The position numbers and the translations under genes were made by a program. Shown piece after piece: positions 32,460 to 41,107 of a DNA stretch of 54,884 bases. The first letter of the stretch is position 1, and each line of letters starts with the position of its first letter. The stretch spans positions 1-54,884 of the forward strand of contig JAHEYD010000007.1 in assembly GCA_023251795.1 (NCBI GenBank), read 5' to 3'. The stretch is from Nitrosotalea sp. (GTDB lineage: Archaea; Thermoproteota; Nitrososphaeria; Nitrososphaerales; Nitrosopumilaceae). The notes beneath the pieces are model-generated. The model was given only the letters and a program-made list of their open reading frames with translations, made no database searches and had not been told where the DNA came from.

Positions 32460-34916
32460 TTATTCTTCAGCCTCCATTTGACCCCAGCTAAGTCCAGTTG
32501 CAAAGTCACTAGGTATGATTAATTCCCGCCCGTGGATTGTTACCGGTATTTCCATCAGTTTTTCTATAATATTACTATGGTTGTAGATTTCATCAATCAA
32601 ACTTTGCCACATAATTTCATCATGGACATTTATTAATAAATCTATCTGGTTTGGGTCGTTTAGTTGTTCAATCCAGTTGTAAATGTTGTCTATGCCGATG
32701 TCGAGGATATGAGCCACAGTACATTGTGGGACGAAAGCAGTCATTTCACGGATTACATCATCAGCAATCTTGCCCATAACATAACGACGACGACCTAGTG
32801 GAGTTGTAAGATACCTCTTTTCACGGACTTCATGTTCAACTTCATGCTGCCAGTTGACTACCATTGGGATTCCAGAGTACATAGCCTCTAACATACGTTG
32901 ACATTCTTTGGCTGGGACATCATAACCTTCTTTTATTAATTCATCTGCAAGACGATTTTTTCCTGTGCGGTAATTTGATGCATGGCGCATTTTTTTGCCG
33001 AAGAATCGCTGCAATTTATACTTTGGATCACCATTTTTATTTCCATCATAGATAGTTTTATAATCTTCTCCAAAGACAAATGATGCTGAAACGGAATGTG
33101 TATCAATTCCATTATTGAAGTCTTCAATTTGCTTCTGGTCTCTGGCAAGATAGGCAACGACCATAGCTTCGGCCTGTTTAAGGTCTCGTTTTCCAAGGAT
33201 TTTCCCTTCATCTGGTAGGAATGTATTCTTATACGCTATTACTAGTTCATCGTACCTTTGATCGCCTCTTTTACGTCCTGGGATTTGTTGCAGATTTCCC
33301 CCACCTCCCAGGACGTATTCAGAGGACGACAAGCGGAATGTTGTAGTTCTAGCTTGATTGTATGTTGTATGAAATCTTCCATCTTCATAGAGTATAGTAT
33401 CAAGGTAGGAAGATTTCAACTTTGCAAAACGTCGGATATCTATCAATAATTTCGGAATTTCGTGTCCAGTTTTCTTCATCAACCGATGTAAAGCTACTGT
33501 ATCAGAGCTTGGCTTTCCAGTTTGACGGTCACATTGCAGTGGCAAGTCCAAATCTGAGTATAATACTCGTTTGACGTCTACGTGAGAAGCAGTGTTAACT
33601 TCCCTTCCGACCATAGTATTAATCTTGGTTCTTATCTCATTTATAAATATATCGGCATTATCAGCAACTTTTTGCTTTTCTTCTTGGTTTATTTTAAAAC
33701 CTTTTATAGACATACATTCTAATGCCTTCCACACTGACATATCATGTTTGAAGGCTTTAAGCTGACCAAATCTCTCTAGGTCGTGCTGAGTAGCTTCCTG
33801 GATTTCAAGGGCAACTACAGAATCTTTGGCGTTGTACTTCCAGAACTCGTATTCTGACCCTTTCCACTTTTGGTCGGCTTGATTATCTACTTTAAAATCT
33901 GATTTGTAATATGGTTCCCGTGTATAAAGTGCTGTGCATAGTGCTAGTGAGTTTAGTTTATACTTCTTTAGTTCATCTCTCGATAAGTCAGGATAACACA
34001 CGTGATGAGCTTGCATAGTGTCGTAGTAAGGTTCCCTAACATGTATTTTATGTGTTGTTAGCCAGGTGAAATCATAATTTAAGTTATGAGCAATTTTTAG
34101 GGCGTCTCCCGACAGCAATTTTGATATGGCTACCCATATATCCTGTTCGATAAAACGATGCCAACGATGTCCAACTCCTCTGTTGAAGGGGATGGATATT
34201 GCCCAATCTTTCGAATCAGAGAAGGAAATACAAACAACTGGGCTACGTCCAGGATTTTCAATGTCAAAGGCAATTTTCGGGGATGACCGCAGCCGCTCAA
34301 GATGGTAGAGAATGGTATCTTGATCTGGATCTATTAAAAGTTCTCGTTTGGGCAGATTTAATTCTTTAACCTCCGATTCTTTTACTGCACGACGTAGGAA
34401 TACATTAACAAGCTGACGAAGGGCGGACAATCCTCTAGTTAGCATGGCCGGATGTGGAACTGGAATAACTTTCAGACCTGGTACTAAAGTACATGGTAAG
34501 ATGGAACCAGCCCAAAATCCATTCTTTTTAAAGATGCCATTTTTGCCAGTCAAGGCAAATAATGGATGGTTACCTAAAGCAACAATACAGTTAGGTTGAG
34601 CCTCAATAAGTTGTTGTCGTAGGATTTCTATATAACCTTTAAGTTTTTCGTTTGGTATAGTGCATTTAGAATCAAGATACATCCGTTCTAATTTATCCCC
34701 TGGAGCTCGTTCTTGAGATAAATTACCAATAAAACATTGTGGACGGAGTATACTGGCAGCTTGAAGCCAAGTGTCTAGTTCATATCCAGCAGGTCCAACA
34801 AATGGTTTTCCTACTCGTTCTTCTTCCTCGGCGGGAGCTTCGCCTACAAAGGCAAGACGCAGTTGGCCTCCAGGTGGAAGGATGATTGGAAACTGATTTT
34901 CAACTATTTTGGGCAT
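32460..34916 (-). CDS. polA-like: DNA polymerase A fused to an N-terminal uracil-DNA glycosylase-like domain
   Basis: 818 aa from the ATG at 34916 (SD GGAG). Residues about 18-180 match family 4-type uracil-DNA glycosylases (AFVGEAPAEEEERVGKPFVG, IVALGNHPLFAL, PVPHPAML). Then comes a 3'-5' exonuclease (IAFDIENPGR, HNLNYDFTWL, NAKDSVVALEIQE) and the polymerase: motif A GKRDLKQAEAMVVAYL, motif B FGKKMRHASNYRTGK and motif C INVHDEIMW. The residue before the Arg of NYR is Tyr where E. coli Pol I has Phe762 (by my alignment). It is the main replicative enzyme of the phage. Confidence 0.88.
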   Translation of the reverse strand: MPKIVENQFPIILPPGGQLRLAFVGEAPAEEEERVGKPFVGPAGYELDTWLQAASILRPQCFIGNLSQERAPGDKLERMYLDSKCTIPNEKLKGYIEILRQQLIEAQPNCIVALGNHPLFALTGKNGIFKKNGFWAGSILPCTLVPGLKVIPVPHPAMLTRGLSALRQLVNVFLRRAVKESEVKELNLPKRELLIDPDQDTILYHLERLRSSPKIAFDIENPGRSPVVCISFSDSKDWAISIPFNRGVGHRWHRFIEQDIWVAISKLLSGDALKIAHNLNYDFTWLTTHKIHVREPYYDTMQAHHVCYPDLSRDELKKYKLNSLALCTALYTREPYYKSDFKVDNQADQKWKGSEYEFWKYNAKDSVVALEIQEATQHDLERFGQLKAFKHDMSVWKALECMSIKGFKINQEEKQKVADNADIFINEIRTKINTMVGREVNTASHVDVKRVLYSDLDLPLQCDRQTGKPSSDTVALHRLMKKTGHEIPKLLIDIRRFAKLKSSYLDTILYEDGRFHTTYNQARTTTFRLSSSEYVLGGGGNLQQIPGRKRGDQRYDELVIAYKNTFLPDEGKILGKRDLKQAEAMVVAYLARDQKQIEDFNNGIDTHSVSASFVFGEDYKTIYDGNKNGDPKYKLQRFFGKKMRHASNYRTGKNRLADELIKEGYDVPAKECQRMLEAMYSGIPMVVNWQHEVEHEVREKRYLTTPLGRRRYVMGKIADDVIREMTAFVPQCTVAHILDIGIDNIYNWIEQLNDPNQIDLLINVHDEIMWQSLIDEIYNHSNIIEKLMEIPVTIHGRELIIPSDFATGLSWGQMEAEE

Positions 34917-35394
34917 CCTGTGGCTCCGACTCGAACGCTGCGAGGACAGCATAACAAGCTATGTCGATAAATTCCTCTCGAAGATGGGCCAAACCGCCGT
35001 TTTGTTTTAATAGGTTATGGCAGCGAGCTATTTTTTCCAGCATTCTAACGAGGATACTATATTGTGGCTGGACAGATAACATAGTTGCCACCTTTCGGTA
35101 GGTTGGACCATAAGTGTTTCCCTTATGTTCTAGGGTCTGTTCGACAATATCCAAAACTTCTTTGATAGTTCTCATAGTTTTATCTTTTCTCCTTGGAGGA
35201 AAATTATACACTCCAAATTCGCCATTAAAAAATGGGTGAGTTTCAATCCATAAATGACGCCTTTCTCGTAGATACTTAGCGACCCAATCTACATTATATT
35301 TAGCTTTTATAACTTCTTGATTGTCTAACTCAGCCAAAATCTCGGATGACTCATCAAGAAGTCTAAGTGCAATAGTAAAACTTGGTATATTCAT
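34900..35394 (-). CDS. DUF1599-like nucleotide-modification-associated protein
   Basis: 164 aa. The C-terminal half has ILVRMLEKIARCHNLLKQNG and LREEFIDIACYAVLAAFE, the helical pattern of phage proteins annotated as nucleotide modification associated or MazG-like (R..EK..R, then EE..D...Y). An internal ATG at MRTIKEVLD could be an alternative start. It overlaps the polymerase start by 17 bases and the upstream gene by four. Confidence 0.55.
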   Translation of the reverse strand: MNIPSFTIALRLLDESSEILAELDNQEVIKAKYNVDWVAKYLRERRHLWIETHPFFNGEFGVYNFPPRRKDKTMRTIKEVLDIVEQTLEHKGNTYGPTYRKVATMLSVQPQYSILVRMLEKIARCHNLLKQNGGLAHLREEFIDIACYAVLAAFESEPQDAQNS

Positions 35395-35867
35395 CCACTA
35401 ACCCCCAATTTACTATATTTTTTAACTGCCTTTTTTACTGCATTTCCATATGATGGTTCATACTCAGCATTGTATTTATGTAACCTGCGAATTAAAGCAC
35501 CAACATCTTGGATGTTAGACAATGCCCTGGCACCTATTTTGATGTTAATCTCTGGATCGTTGATGTTCCACCGGTTTAAAAAATATTTATGTATTCCCAT
35601 AGGTCCGTAGTAAGTTCGACCCATACGTCCAGTGCGAAATTCATAGCTGCCTTTGCGGGATTCAATGTGAGCTACTGCCATAACATAAGCAGGGTTCACA
35701 TTGTATTTGATACCATATGCACACATATAAGATTTAAGGATTACTGTCTTTGCCCAGGATGAATCTTCTCCCGTCAGGTGGTGACTTACTTGGCGAGGTT
35801 GGTAGTCGAAGCTGGACAAAGAGTTAGGAGTTAAAAGCAAAATTATTGTTAGTACTACAACTAACAA
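35391..35867 (-). CDS. Exported lytic transglycosylase (SLT-like)
   Basis: 158 aa starting at a TTG (35867). A hydrophobic N-terminus (LVVVLTIILLLTPNSLSSFD) precedes the lysozyme-like domain: VNPAYVMAVAHIESRKGSYE with the catalytic Glu in HIES near residue 69, GPMGIHKYF, INIKIGARALSNI. Such enzymes cut peptidoglycan glycan strands. It lies within the replication operon and not in the lysis block, so it may act early, for example on the infected cell wall. Start choice is uncertain. Confidence 0.7.
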   Translation of the reverse strand: MLVVVLTIILLLTPNSLSSFDYQPRQVSHHLTGEDSSWAKTVILKSYMCAYGIKYNVNPAYVMAVAHIESRKGSYEFRTGRMGRTYYGPMGIHKYFLNRWNINDPEINIKIGARALSNIQDVGALIRRLHKYNAEYEPSYGNAVKKAVKKYSKLGVSG

Positions 35868-35913
35868 GTATTGTATCCAACCAACCCCTTATGGTTAATT
35901 TTAGCGTAATGAC

Positions 35914-36144
35914 TCATATTTTTCTCCTATTAAGCATTTTTTCCTTGTACCATTTTATTAAATCAGGGTGAGATCCAAACAAATGATTGTATGGAGCAGT
36001 ACAAGTCCATGATCTATGATTAATACACCAACCTTCCAACAATCCAAAGTTAATGATTTTACATTTACATTGACGTTTGCTTACATGTTTTTTAACTAAG
36101 GGCAAACGAAATTTTTCCTGCCATCTTGGTAATCGTATACTCAA
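35914..36144 (-). CDS. Small basic Cys/Trp-rich protein
   Basis: 76 aa from a TTG (36144). The sequence has CKCKIINFGLLEGWCINHRS and WTCTAPYNHLFG, so five Cys plus His residues that could bind metal, and a basic C-terminus. It starts directly after the methylase stop. No known family. Confidence 0.5.
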   Translation of the reverse strand: MSIRLPRWQEKFRLPLVKKHVSKRQCKCKIINFGLLEGWCINHRSWTCTAPYNHLFGSHPDLIKWYKEKMLNRRKI

Positions 36145-37563
36145 TTAGATTTCCAATCCATCGAGATCAAGTCCAGATTCTTCCGGACTGTGCATTTTAG
36201 TGTATTCATTGATTAAGTAAGCTATTGCTCGCTCACGATTATCTTGGTCAGATTCATAGCCAAAATAGGACAGCCCATCAAAATACATTGCAGCTGCAAG
36301 ACTACTACCAGAACCTGCAAATGGGTCAATTAGAAGTCCCTTAGTTCCGGGCAGGTAAATTCTAGATATCAATTCGGTTAGTAATGGAATTGGACGTTGT
36401 AGACTGTGTATTTTCGTGCTGTAAGACACTGGATTGCAGATAATTACATCGGGCTGTCCTTGTTTCACCAATGCTGTGTCACCTTTTGAGGCAAATAGTA
36501 TACAATCAGTAACTGAGGCTGGCCATTTAGCAGGATTATTACAGTTTCCTGGGTGTATATGGTTGGCCGCTATACTACCACGGACCCAAATCATTGGTTT
36601 ATTGTAAGTGTTAAAACCATATTGTTGAAATACCTGAGATAGATGAGACCAATATCTAAAAGCACAAAACATATAAATGAAACAATTAGGTCGACCTACA
36701 CGAGACATCTGTTGGATGACACTTTCTACAAGAGGAAGAATATCCTCTGGTAAATCGTGATATAATCCCAAGGTTTTTTTAGATAAGTTTTTCTTTGCAG
36801 CTTTATTCTCTCTGAGGTCCTCTGTTTTATAGTCAATACCATATGGAATGTCAGTCAGGAAAATGGTAGCAATACCAGCCTTTAATGACTTCATTCCTTC
36901 TAGGCAGTCACCAAGGATAACTCGCTTAGAGAAGTATTCTTTAGGGTCTGCAATAGGTCCGGTTTGAGGTTCTGCTGCTCGTCGTTCGGCAAGTTCTTGA
37001 TGAGCTTCCAGGCGCAGTTTAATCTGGACCATTTTTACTGCTTCCGACATAGTTTTGGCTTCGGATAGTTCTGGCATAAGTTTTGAAGCTTTAGCAATTA
37101 GATGGGCATGAACTACAGTGCTGCGGTCTTTATATCCCAACATTTTTGCAGTATCTATAGTAGCATGACCTTCTTTGTTGACACCTGGACCTCGTTCTTT
37201 CTGGCCTAAGGTTTCCTTCATTAATCGGTCAATGTCAGCGATTGCCTGGGCACGTTCAACTGGAGTCATATCTTGACGGGATACATTGGACATCAATTCA
37301 ATTAAACGGTGTTGTAGTTCAGAATCTAATTGAAGTTTTCCGTCTTCATGGGTAGTATACCAAACATCACGATTGAGGAGTTTACAGGCACGAGTTCGGC
37401 ATTCACCATCAACTAGGATTAGTTGGTTATTTTCACAGCGGACTAGAATAGGATTGAATTGACCAACCTTTTTTATATCGGCGGCTCTAGCCTCTACAGA
37501 GGAGAAGTCTTTGCGGTAGCGACCTTCGGTGATTACTATATTATCTGGGTGTGTAAATGGCAC
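36145..37563 (-). CDS. ParB-domain/DNA methyltransferase fusion
   Basis: 472 aa with a GTG start (SD AAGGAG). Residues 1-180 are a ParB/Srx-like domain: QFNPILVRCENNQLILVDGE with the GECRTRA motif. Residues about 215-450 are a beta-class N4/N6 DNA methyltransferase: TIFLTDIPYGIDYK (motif IV, here DIPY where DPPY is usual) precedes LIDPFAGSGSSLAAAMYF (motif I). The tail SGLDLDGLEI is a variant of the acidic end peptide discussed in the findings. It probably protects or marks phage DNA. Confidence 0.8.
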   Translation of the reverse strand: MPFTHPDNIVITEGRYRKDFSSVEARAADIKKVGQFNPILVRCENNQLILVDGECRTRACKLLNRDVWYTTHEDGKLQLDSELQHRLIELMSNVSRQDMTPVERAQAIADIDRLMKETLGQKERGPGVNKEGHATIDTAKMLGYKDRSTVVHAHLIAKASKLMPELSEAKTMSEAVKMVQIKLRLEAHQELAERRAAEPQTGPIADPKEYFSKRVILGDCLEGMKSLKAGIATIFLTDIPYGIDYKTEDLRENKAAKKNLSKKTLGLYHDLPEDILPLVESVIQQMSRVGRPNCFIYMFCAFRYWSHLSQVFQQYGFNTYNKPMIWVRGSIAANHIHPGNCNNPAKWPASVTDCILFASKGDTALVKQGQPDVIICNPVSYSTKIHSLQRPIPLLTELISRIYLPGTKGLLIDPFAGSGSSLAAAMYFDGLSYFGYESDQDNRERAIAYLINEYTKMHSPEESGLDLDGLEI

Positions 37564-37575
37564 AGGTTTGTCTCC

Positions 37576-38124
37576 TTATAGGTCTAGATCGTCTAAGTCT
37601 AAACTAAGAACGTTAAAATCTGGATCAGGTTGTGTAGCAACTTCTTTTGTTTTCTTTTCCACAATGGCAATTGTATCATGCTGTGCTCCACCATGACATA
37701 TTAAACAAACTCTGATTAATTCAAAACCTCTTATAGCACCCATACTAATAGAATGATAACCAAATGTTACAATAACTCCATTTATTGGTACTATTCTAAC
37801 TAGTTCATCCTTTAATTTCTTAAATGGACTAGCGATATAACCCTTGTACTTTTCCATACTTTTTCTGTAAGCATATGGTGGGTCGAGTATTACTGTGTCA
37901 AAAGTACTTTGGTATTGTTTTACAAATTCAAGAGCATCCATGCAAAAATCTGGCTTAGTTTCTGGGTTTAAATCAATTCTAGTTTCTTCTAGGTTCAATT
38001 TAGTTATTCCAGCAAATAAGTTTAGAACTTTACCACTACTAACAGACTCAACCCATTCTTTGATTTTTGGGGCTTTGAAGGTATATTTGTTTAAAGGTTG
38101 GGATATTCTCTCTATTATTAACAT
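37576..38124 (-). CDS. DNA adenine methyltransferase-like protein with DLDDLDL tail
   Basis: 182 aa. KVLNLFAGITKLN looks like a SAM-binding motif I and TVILDPPYAYRKSMEKYKG carries the DPPY catalytic motif IV near residue 81, so this is an amino-methyltransferase acting on DNA. The C-terminus after residue 165 is a linker ending LSLDLDDLDL, which is not part of the fold. The neighbouring genes carry the same tail. Confidence 0.75.
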   Translation of the reverse strand: MLIIERISQPLNKYTFKAPKIKEWVESVSSGKVLNLFAGITKLNLEETRIDLNPETKPDFCMDALEFVKQYQSTFDTVILDPPYAYRKSMEKYKGYIASPFKKLKDELVRIVPINGVIVTFGYHSISMGAIRGFELIRVCLICHGGAQHDTIAIVEKKTKEVATQPDPDFNVLSLDLDDLDL

Positions 38125-38133
38125 AATTTTCCT

Positions 38134-38346
38134 TTATAGATCTAAATCATCCAAGTCTGCTAGAAATTCTGCGGTAATTTCCGGGCTTTTTCTCTTAGTT
38201 GCAGCAGATCGCTTTGTGGTTCGTGTCTCATAAGCATTATCCGTGAAGGATTGTCGTTTGGACCGTAAGTTTTCGATGAAATCAGTCAGTTGGTCCTGAG
38301 TTAAATCATGCAGGTCTACACCAAGTTCACTGGATAGGGTTGCCAT
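38134..38346 (-). CDS. Small basic protein ending in DLDDLDL
   Basis: 70 aa: a helical front (MATLSSELGVDLHDLTQDQL), a basic middle rich in Lys/Arg/Thr (RTTKRSAATKRKSPE) and the tail FLADLDDLDL. The basic middle could bind nucleic acid. A palindromic element ends 19 bases before its ATG, so it may be regulated separately from the upstream gene. Confidence 0.65.
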   Translation of the reverse strand: MATLSSELGVDLHDLTQDQLTDFIENLRSKRQSFTDNAYETRTTKRSAATKRKSPEITAEFLADLDDLDL

Positions 38347-38365
38347 ATTTAGTTCCTCACATTTT

Positions 38366-38392
38366 GGATCTGAGTAAATTTTCTACATTACC
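38366..38392 (-). promoter_or_regulatory. 27-bp element, divergent copy 5
   Basis: On the minus strand it begins GGTAATGTAGAAAATTTACT and ends CAGATCC. The downstream arm is canonical and the upstream arm has the TGTAGAAAA variant also seen at 30586. It overlaps the stop codon of the RHH regulator and ends 19 bases before the next ATG. Confidence 0.65.
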
Positions 38393-38627
38393 TGTTTGAT
38401 AATCTAATCCGTAAAGCTGGTGACTTCAACGCCAGTTTGACGGCAGCTGATATGTTTAGGGTATTATCTTCTTCGGACAATTGACGTAAAGCAGCACGAA
38501 TAGCTTCCCGAATGAAAATAGATCGTGCACCATATTGTGGGAATACTTTGTAAAAGGCGTCATAAAGGTCTTGGTCTAAACGGACTGGAAACGAACGATG
38601 AGTCGGTTCGTCGAAGTTATTTAGCAT
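38388..38627 (-). CDS. Ribbon-helix-helix (Arc/MetJ-like) DNA-binding regulator
   Basis: 79 aa. HRSFPVRLDQDLYDAFYKVF forms the strand and first helix, and ARSIFIREAIRAALRQL the second helix, the classic RHH layout; the tail is basic. RHH proteins bind short palindromes as dimers of dimers. It is the clearest regulator here and its stop lies inside one of the 27-bp palindromic elements, so it is the first candidate to bind them. That link is inference. Confidence 0.75.
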   Translation of the reverse strand: MLNNFDEPTHRSFPVRLDQDLYDAFYKVFPQYGARSIFIREAIRAALRQLSEEDNTLNISAAVKLALKSPALRIRLSNR

Positions 38628-38670
38628 GGTTCCCCCAAATTAGTTTACGTAAAAAACTGGGGGCCGAATT

Positions 38671-38964
38671 TCAATCGCCCGGCCCTCCGTTAAAATAACG
38701 CTCATATGTTGCGGCAAAAATGTCAGGTTTACAAGGGTAAAACTCACCAGCAACCCCTTTGATGACCCAATCACCCGGCGTTACCCAATGGGCACCCTCA
38801 AGAGTTGAGATAGAAAGCTGGTAGATACCTGATCCATTTTTATCCATAGAAGCGGGGGTGCCTGATCCCCGAGTCCAGTCAATGATTTCCCGATTGCTAT
38901 CAGGAGTCCCCATTGCTTGAATCGCCTCAATTACCACAGGTCTTTTTCGGAATTTTAAAATCAT
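38671..38964 (-). CDS. PGDYG-type conserved phage protein
   Basis: 97 aa from the ATG at 38964 (SD AAGGAG). It opens MILKFRKRPVVIEAIQ and has TPGDWVIKGVAGEFYPCKPDIFAATY, the pattern of a small family widespread in phages with unknown function. The reading frame is open further upstream, but the ribosome binding site decides for this start. Confidence 0.8.
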   Translation of the reverse strand: MILKFRKRPVVIEAIQAMGTPDSNREIIDWTRGSGTPASMDKNGSGIYQLSISTLEGAHWVTPGDWVIKGVAGEFYPCKPDIFAATYERYFNGGPGD

Positions 38965-38989
38965 GCTTCTCTCCTTGATATAAAAAGTT

Positions 38990-39124
38990 CCTAGGGGCTG
39001 GATTCTTAGTACCAGCTTGGTTACATTATTGAACGGCATCACTACACCAGACGCTATCTGGCTGTGGCCTCTGGGCTGTAACTTGGATAGTCCACCTATC
39101 CGGTTCCCGCCGGGTCGCCCTAGG
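38990..39124 (-). other. Structured intergenic element A, possible leader RNA
   Basis: A 135-base segment closed by CCTAGGG-type arms (38990-38996 against 39118-39124). On the minus strand it holds, in order: a small hairpin with GCGGGAAC in the loop, GGATAG-CTATCC, a long hairpin with CCAGA-CGCTA-TCTGG at its tip, a GTTACA/TGTAAC helix around it, and GCTGG-CCAGC just before the closing arm. It is placed before the PGDYG-type gene. Element B at 42458-42605 has the same order of parts. An open frame without a start codon also runs through it, so coding is not fully excluded. Confidence 0.45.
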
Positions 39125-39189
39125 TTTAAACTCTGGTATTTTTATCCTGCCCCAGCTGACGGGATACTACTGAGATGAGTGCTGGTTTT

Positions 39190-39357
39190 TCATATAATAG
39201 TATACATCTTGTAATTTAATCGCCCTTTTTCTTTTTTAAAGTAAGTCGGAGCTTTAGGTGTTTTTATCACCAAGGTGTCCGACGTACCTGTAGGGCTGCT
39301 GCGGAGGCCGGTGCAGCAGCAGGTCTTTGTGTAGTTCCTCAGCATGCAATTCCACAT
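39190..39357 (-). CDS. Small basic Cys-containing protein
   Basis: 55 aa, MWNCMLRNYTKTCCCTGLRS then TLVIKTPKAPTYFKKEKGRL. It is open from 39357 to a TGA at 39190-39192, with GGAG near the start; a second ATG four codons in is possible. An inverted repeat AGCATG/CATGCT overlaps the start codon and could mask it. The existence of this gene is an inference from codon pattern only. Confidence 0.4.
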   Translation of the reverse strand: MWNCMLRNYTKTCCCTGLRSSPTGTSDTLVIKTPKAPTYFKKEKGRLNYKMYTII

Positions 39358-39381
39358 GCTCCATTCATGACCTGAACCCCC

Positions 39382-39930
39382 TTATGCCGGTCTGATGCCC
39401 ATAAACTTCACTCGGGCTTGTAAGTCTCCCTGGCTAATATCGTGTTTTAAGTCGACCATAAACCTTTCACCAATTTTCTTGACAAAGAAATTTTTGTCGA
39501 ATTTGCCAGTTTCTTTGCCACCAAAAACAGCCGCCGCTTTTTTAATGTAAGCTATTTTCTGAGCGCATTTAGTCCGGCCATCAGCAGCATGAAGTTCTGG
39601 ACTTTCCTGCATCATTTGTAAGCGACTTTCTTTTGTTGCGGCTTTGTATTTGACATTATAATCTTGCTCCACAGGAGACGGCACTGGGATATAGATATAT
39701 CCCAACATTTTGTAGTTAGGCATTTCAGGGTCATCATCTGCCAGTCTAGGTTTTAAAACATAGTTCCTGCGGCGATTGGCCTCCGGCAGATCCATATCAT
39801 CCTTCGTGTAAGCAGTGAATACTTCGACCAGTACGGCGGGATGCCAACCTTCTGACGGCGGCCTTTGAGATTCTGCATCACCAAGGTCCATGTCAGGCAT
39901 AGTTGCTTCAATTCTTAGTTCGTCAGACAT
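39382..39930 (-). CDS. Probable SSB-like partner of the recombination ATPase
   Basis: 182 aa from the ATG at 39930 (SD GGAG). Acidic start MSDELRIEATMPDMDLGDAE, then EGWHPAVLVEVFT and later GERFMVDLKHDISQGDLQAR, compatible with an OB-type beta barrel. Proteins of this kind lie beside AAA_24/Sak4 ATPases and bind single-stranded DNA in some phages. The call rests mostly on this context. Confidence 0.5.
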   Translation of the reverse strand: MSDELRIEATMPDMDLGDAESQRPPSEGWHPAVLVEVFTAYTKDDMDLPEANRRRNYVLKPRLADDDPEMPNYKMLGYIYIPVPSPVEQDYNVKYKAATKESRLQMMQESPELHAADGRTKCAQKIAYIKKAAAVFGGKETGKFDKNFFVKKIGERFMVDLKHDISQGDLQARVKFMGIRPA

Positions 39931-39947
39931 GTTATTTCTCCTCATGT

Positions 39948-40100
39948 TTAGGGTTTAGTAGTTATAGATTTTAGCTCTTTAGGAGCGTCATCTCTTTGGT
40001 TAATATGCCCTCTAGTATTACAGTTTTCACAGGGTACTTGTCTTAGACCAATACGGATGTAACCAGTACCTTTACATTTAGGACATTGAATTTGGGACAT
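39948..40100 (-). CDS. Small DnaJ-type zinc-finger protein
   Basis: 50 aa, MSQIQCPKCKGTGYIRIG then VPCENCNTRGHI: two CxxCxGxG-like knuckles as in DnaJ zinc fingers, enough for one zinc site. It lies between the SSB-like gene and the ATPase gene with 7-17 bases on either side. It probably binds protein or nucleic acid. Confidence 0.65.
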   Translation of the reverse strand: MSQIQCPKCKGTGYIRIGLRQVPCENCNTRGHINQRDDAPKELKSITTKP

Positions 40101-40107
40101 TTAGTAC

Positions 40108-40875
40108 TCACTTTTTTGGCATCACAGAAAGTAAATCAGTAAAGTTCTGAGGTATATAATCTGGAACATCATCTCCGTCAATTAACCTATTTCTTATTGA
40201 TTGTAAAGTTTCGGTTGGCTTAGTTCTCCAGACATATTGTCCGTCCCTGTAGACTGCAAGATATACCACATCGAAAGCTTGCATGATAGTACGGCTAATC
40301 TTCTGACCTTCGGCGTAGGGAGTTTGAATAATTGCTTCGGTTATAGCATCCTTCTCCGTTTGTAGATGTGCAGTCATTATGAAATTCTTGGATTCATATC
40401 CTTGGCAAACTTCACAGATTTCTAGCACTTTCTCGGCAAAAAGGTCCCAATCACGAAAAGTTGGGCCTTTTGTCCCTGCTCCTGCAAAGATGGCACCTTT
40501 GGCTACTTTGGATAGCCCGGTTAATGGATCACAAGCAATGTTCTGGATGTTATCTGCTTTGGTAATTAGGACGTTAGTGTCCAGTATATATAAGTCCAAC
40601 ATCCGTTTATGGTTTAGATATTTTGCATCTAGTTTGTAATCTTTGGTTACGATTTTGGCTATAGACAAATAGCGGATTACGGCAGCATCTTTGTCTGTGA
40701 AATCGTCAAGTTCAGCAATTTGGTCAGCATCACCCGGTTCAAAATAGCGTAGGCTGCGACGAATTGACCTCTCACCAGATGGATCGAACTCAGAAACAAC
40801 TAGAGTGCCAGGTAAAGTAGTTAGAGACCTAGTTTTTCCAGTTCCACTTTGGCCTAGTATTAAGATGGACGACAT
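40108..40875 (-). CDS. Sak4/AAA_24-like recombination ATPase
   Basis: 255 aa. The Walker A motif GQSGTGKTRSL is at residues 8-18, a Walker B-like IQNIACDPLTGL comes near 105, and the middle has FRDWDLFAEKVLEICEVCQG. This is the RecA-fold type used by phages for single-strand annealing or strand exchange (Sak4). It is grouped with an SSB-like protein and a Cas4/RecB-type nuclease, a usual phage recombination set. Confidence 0.75.
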   Translation of the reverse strand: MSSILILGQSGTGKTRSLTTLPGTLVVSEFDPSGERSIRRSLRYFEPGDADQIAELDDFTDKDAAVIRYLSIAKIVTKDYKLDAKYLNHKRMLDLYILDTNVLITKADNIQNIACDPLTGLSKVAKGAIFAGAGTKGPTFRDWDLFAEKVLEICEVCQGYESKNFIMTAHLQTEKDAITEAIIQTPYAEGQKISRTIMQAFDVVYLAVYRDGQYVWRTKPTETLQSIRNRLIDGDDVPDYIPQNFTDLLSVMPKK

Positions 40876-41087
40876 GGTCTATCTCCCATTTCTTGTTTTA
40901 TGGCTATAGCAACTTTGAATATTTTTGTGATTTGTTTTACAATTAAATGACAAAACCAGTCAGTCATATCTGTGCTACAATCCAATTTAGAGTTTTTCTC
41001 GGCAAAGTCAAGAGAGTCCCAAACTACTTTTGGTAGGGATAAATCAAAGGTTATTATTCGAGTTTCCATCTTTAAATCGTCTGACAT
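40860..41087 (-). CDS. Small hypothetical protein of the recombination operon
   Basis: 75 aa, MSDDLKMETRIITFDLSLPK then helical sequence with DWFCHLIVKQITKIF. It has GGAGG before the ATG and overlaps the ATPase start by 16 bases. No family recognised. Confidence 0.55.
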   Translation of the reverse strand: MSDDLKMETRIITFDLSLPKVVWDSLDFAEKNSKLDCSTDMTDWFCHLIVKQITKIFKVAIAIKQEMGDRPCRPS

Positions 41088-41107
41088 AGGTAGCCTCCTA
41101 TTGTTGG

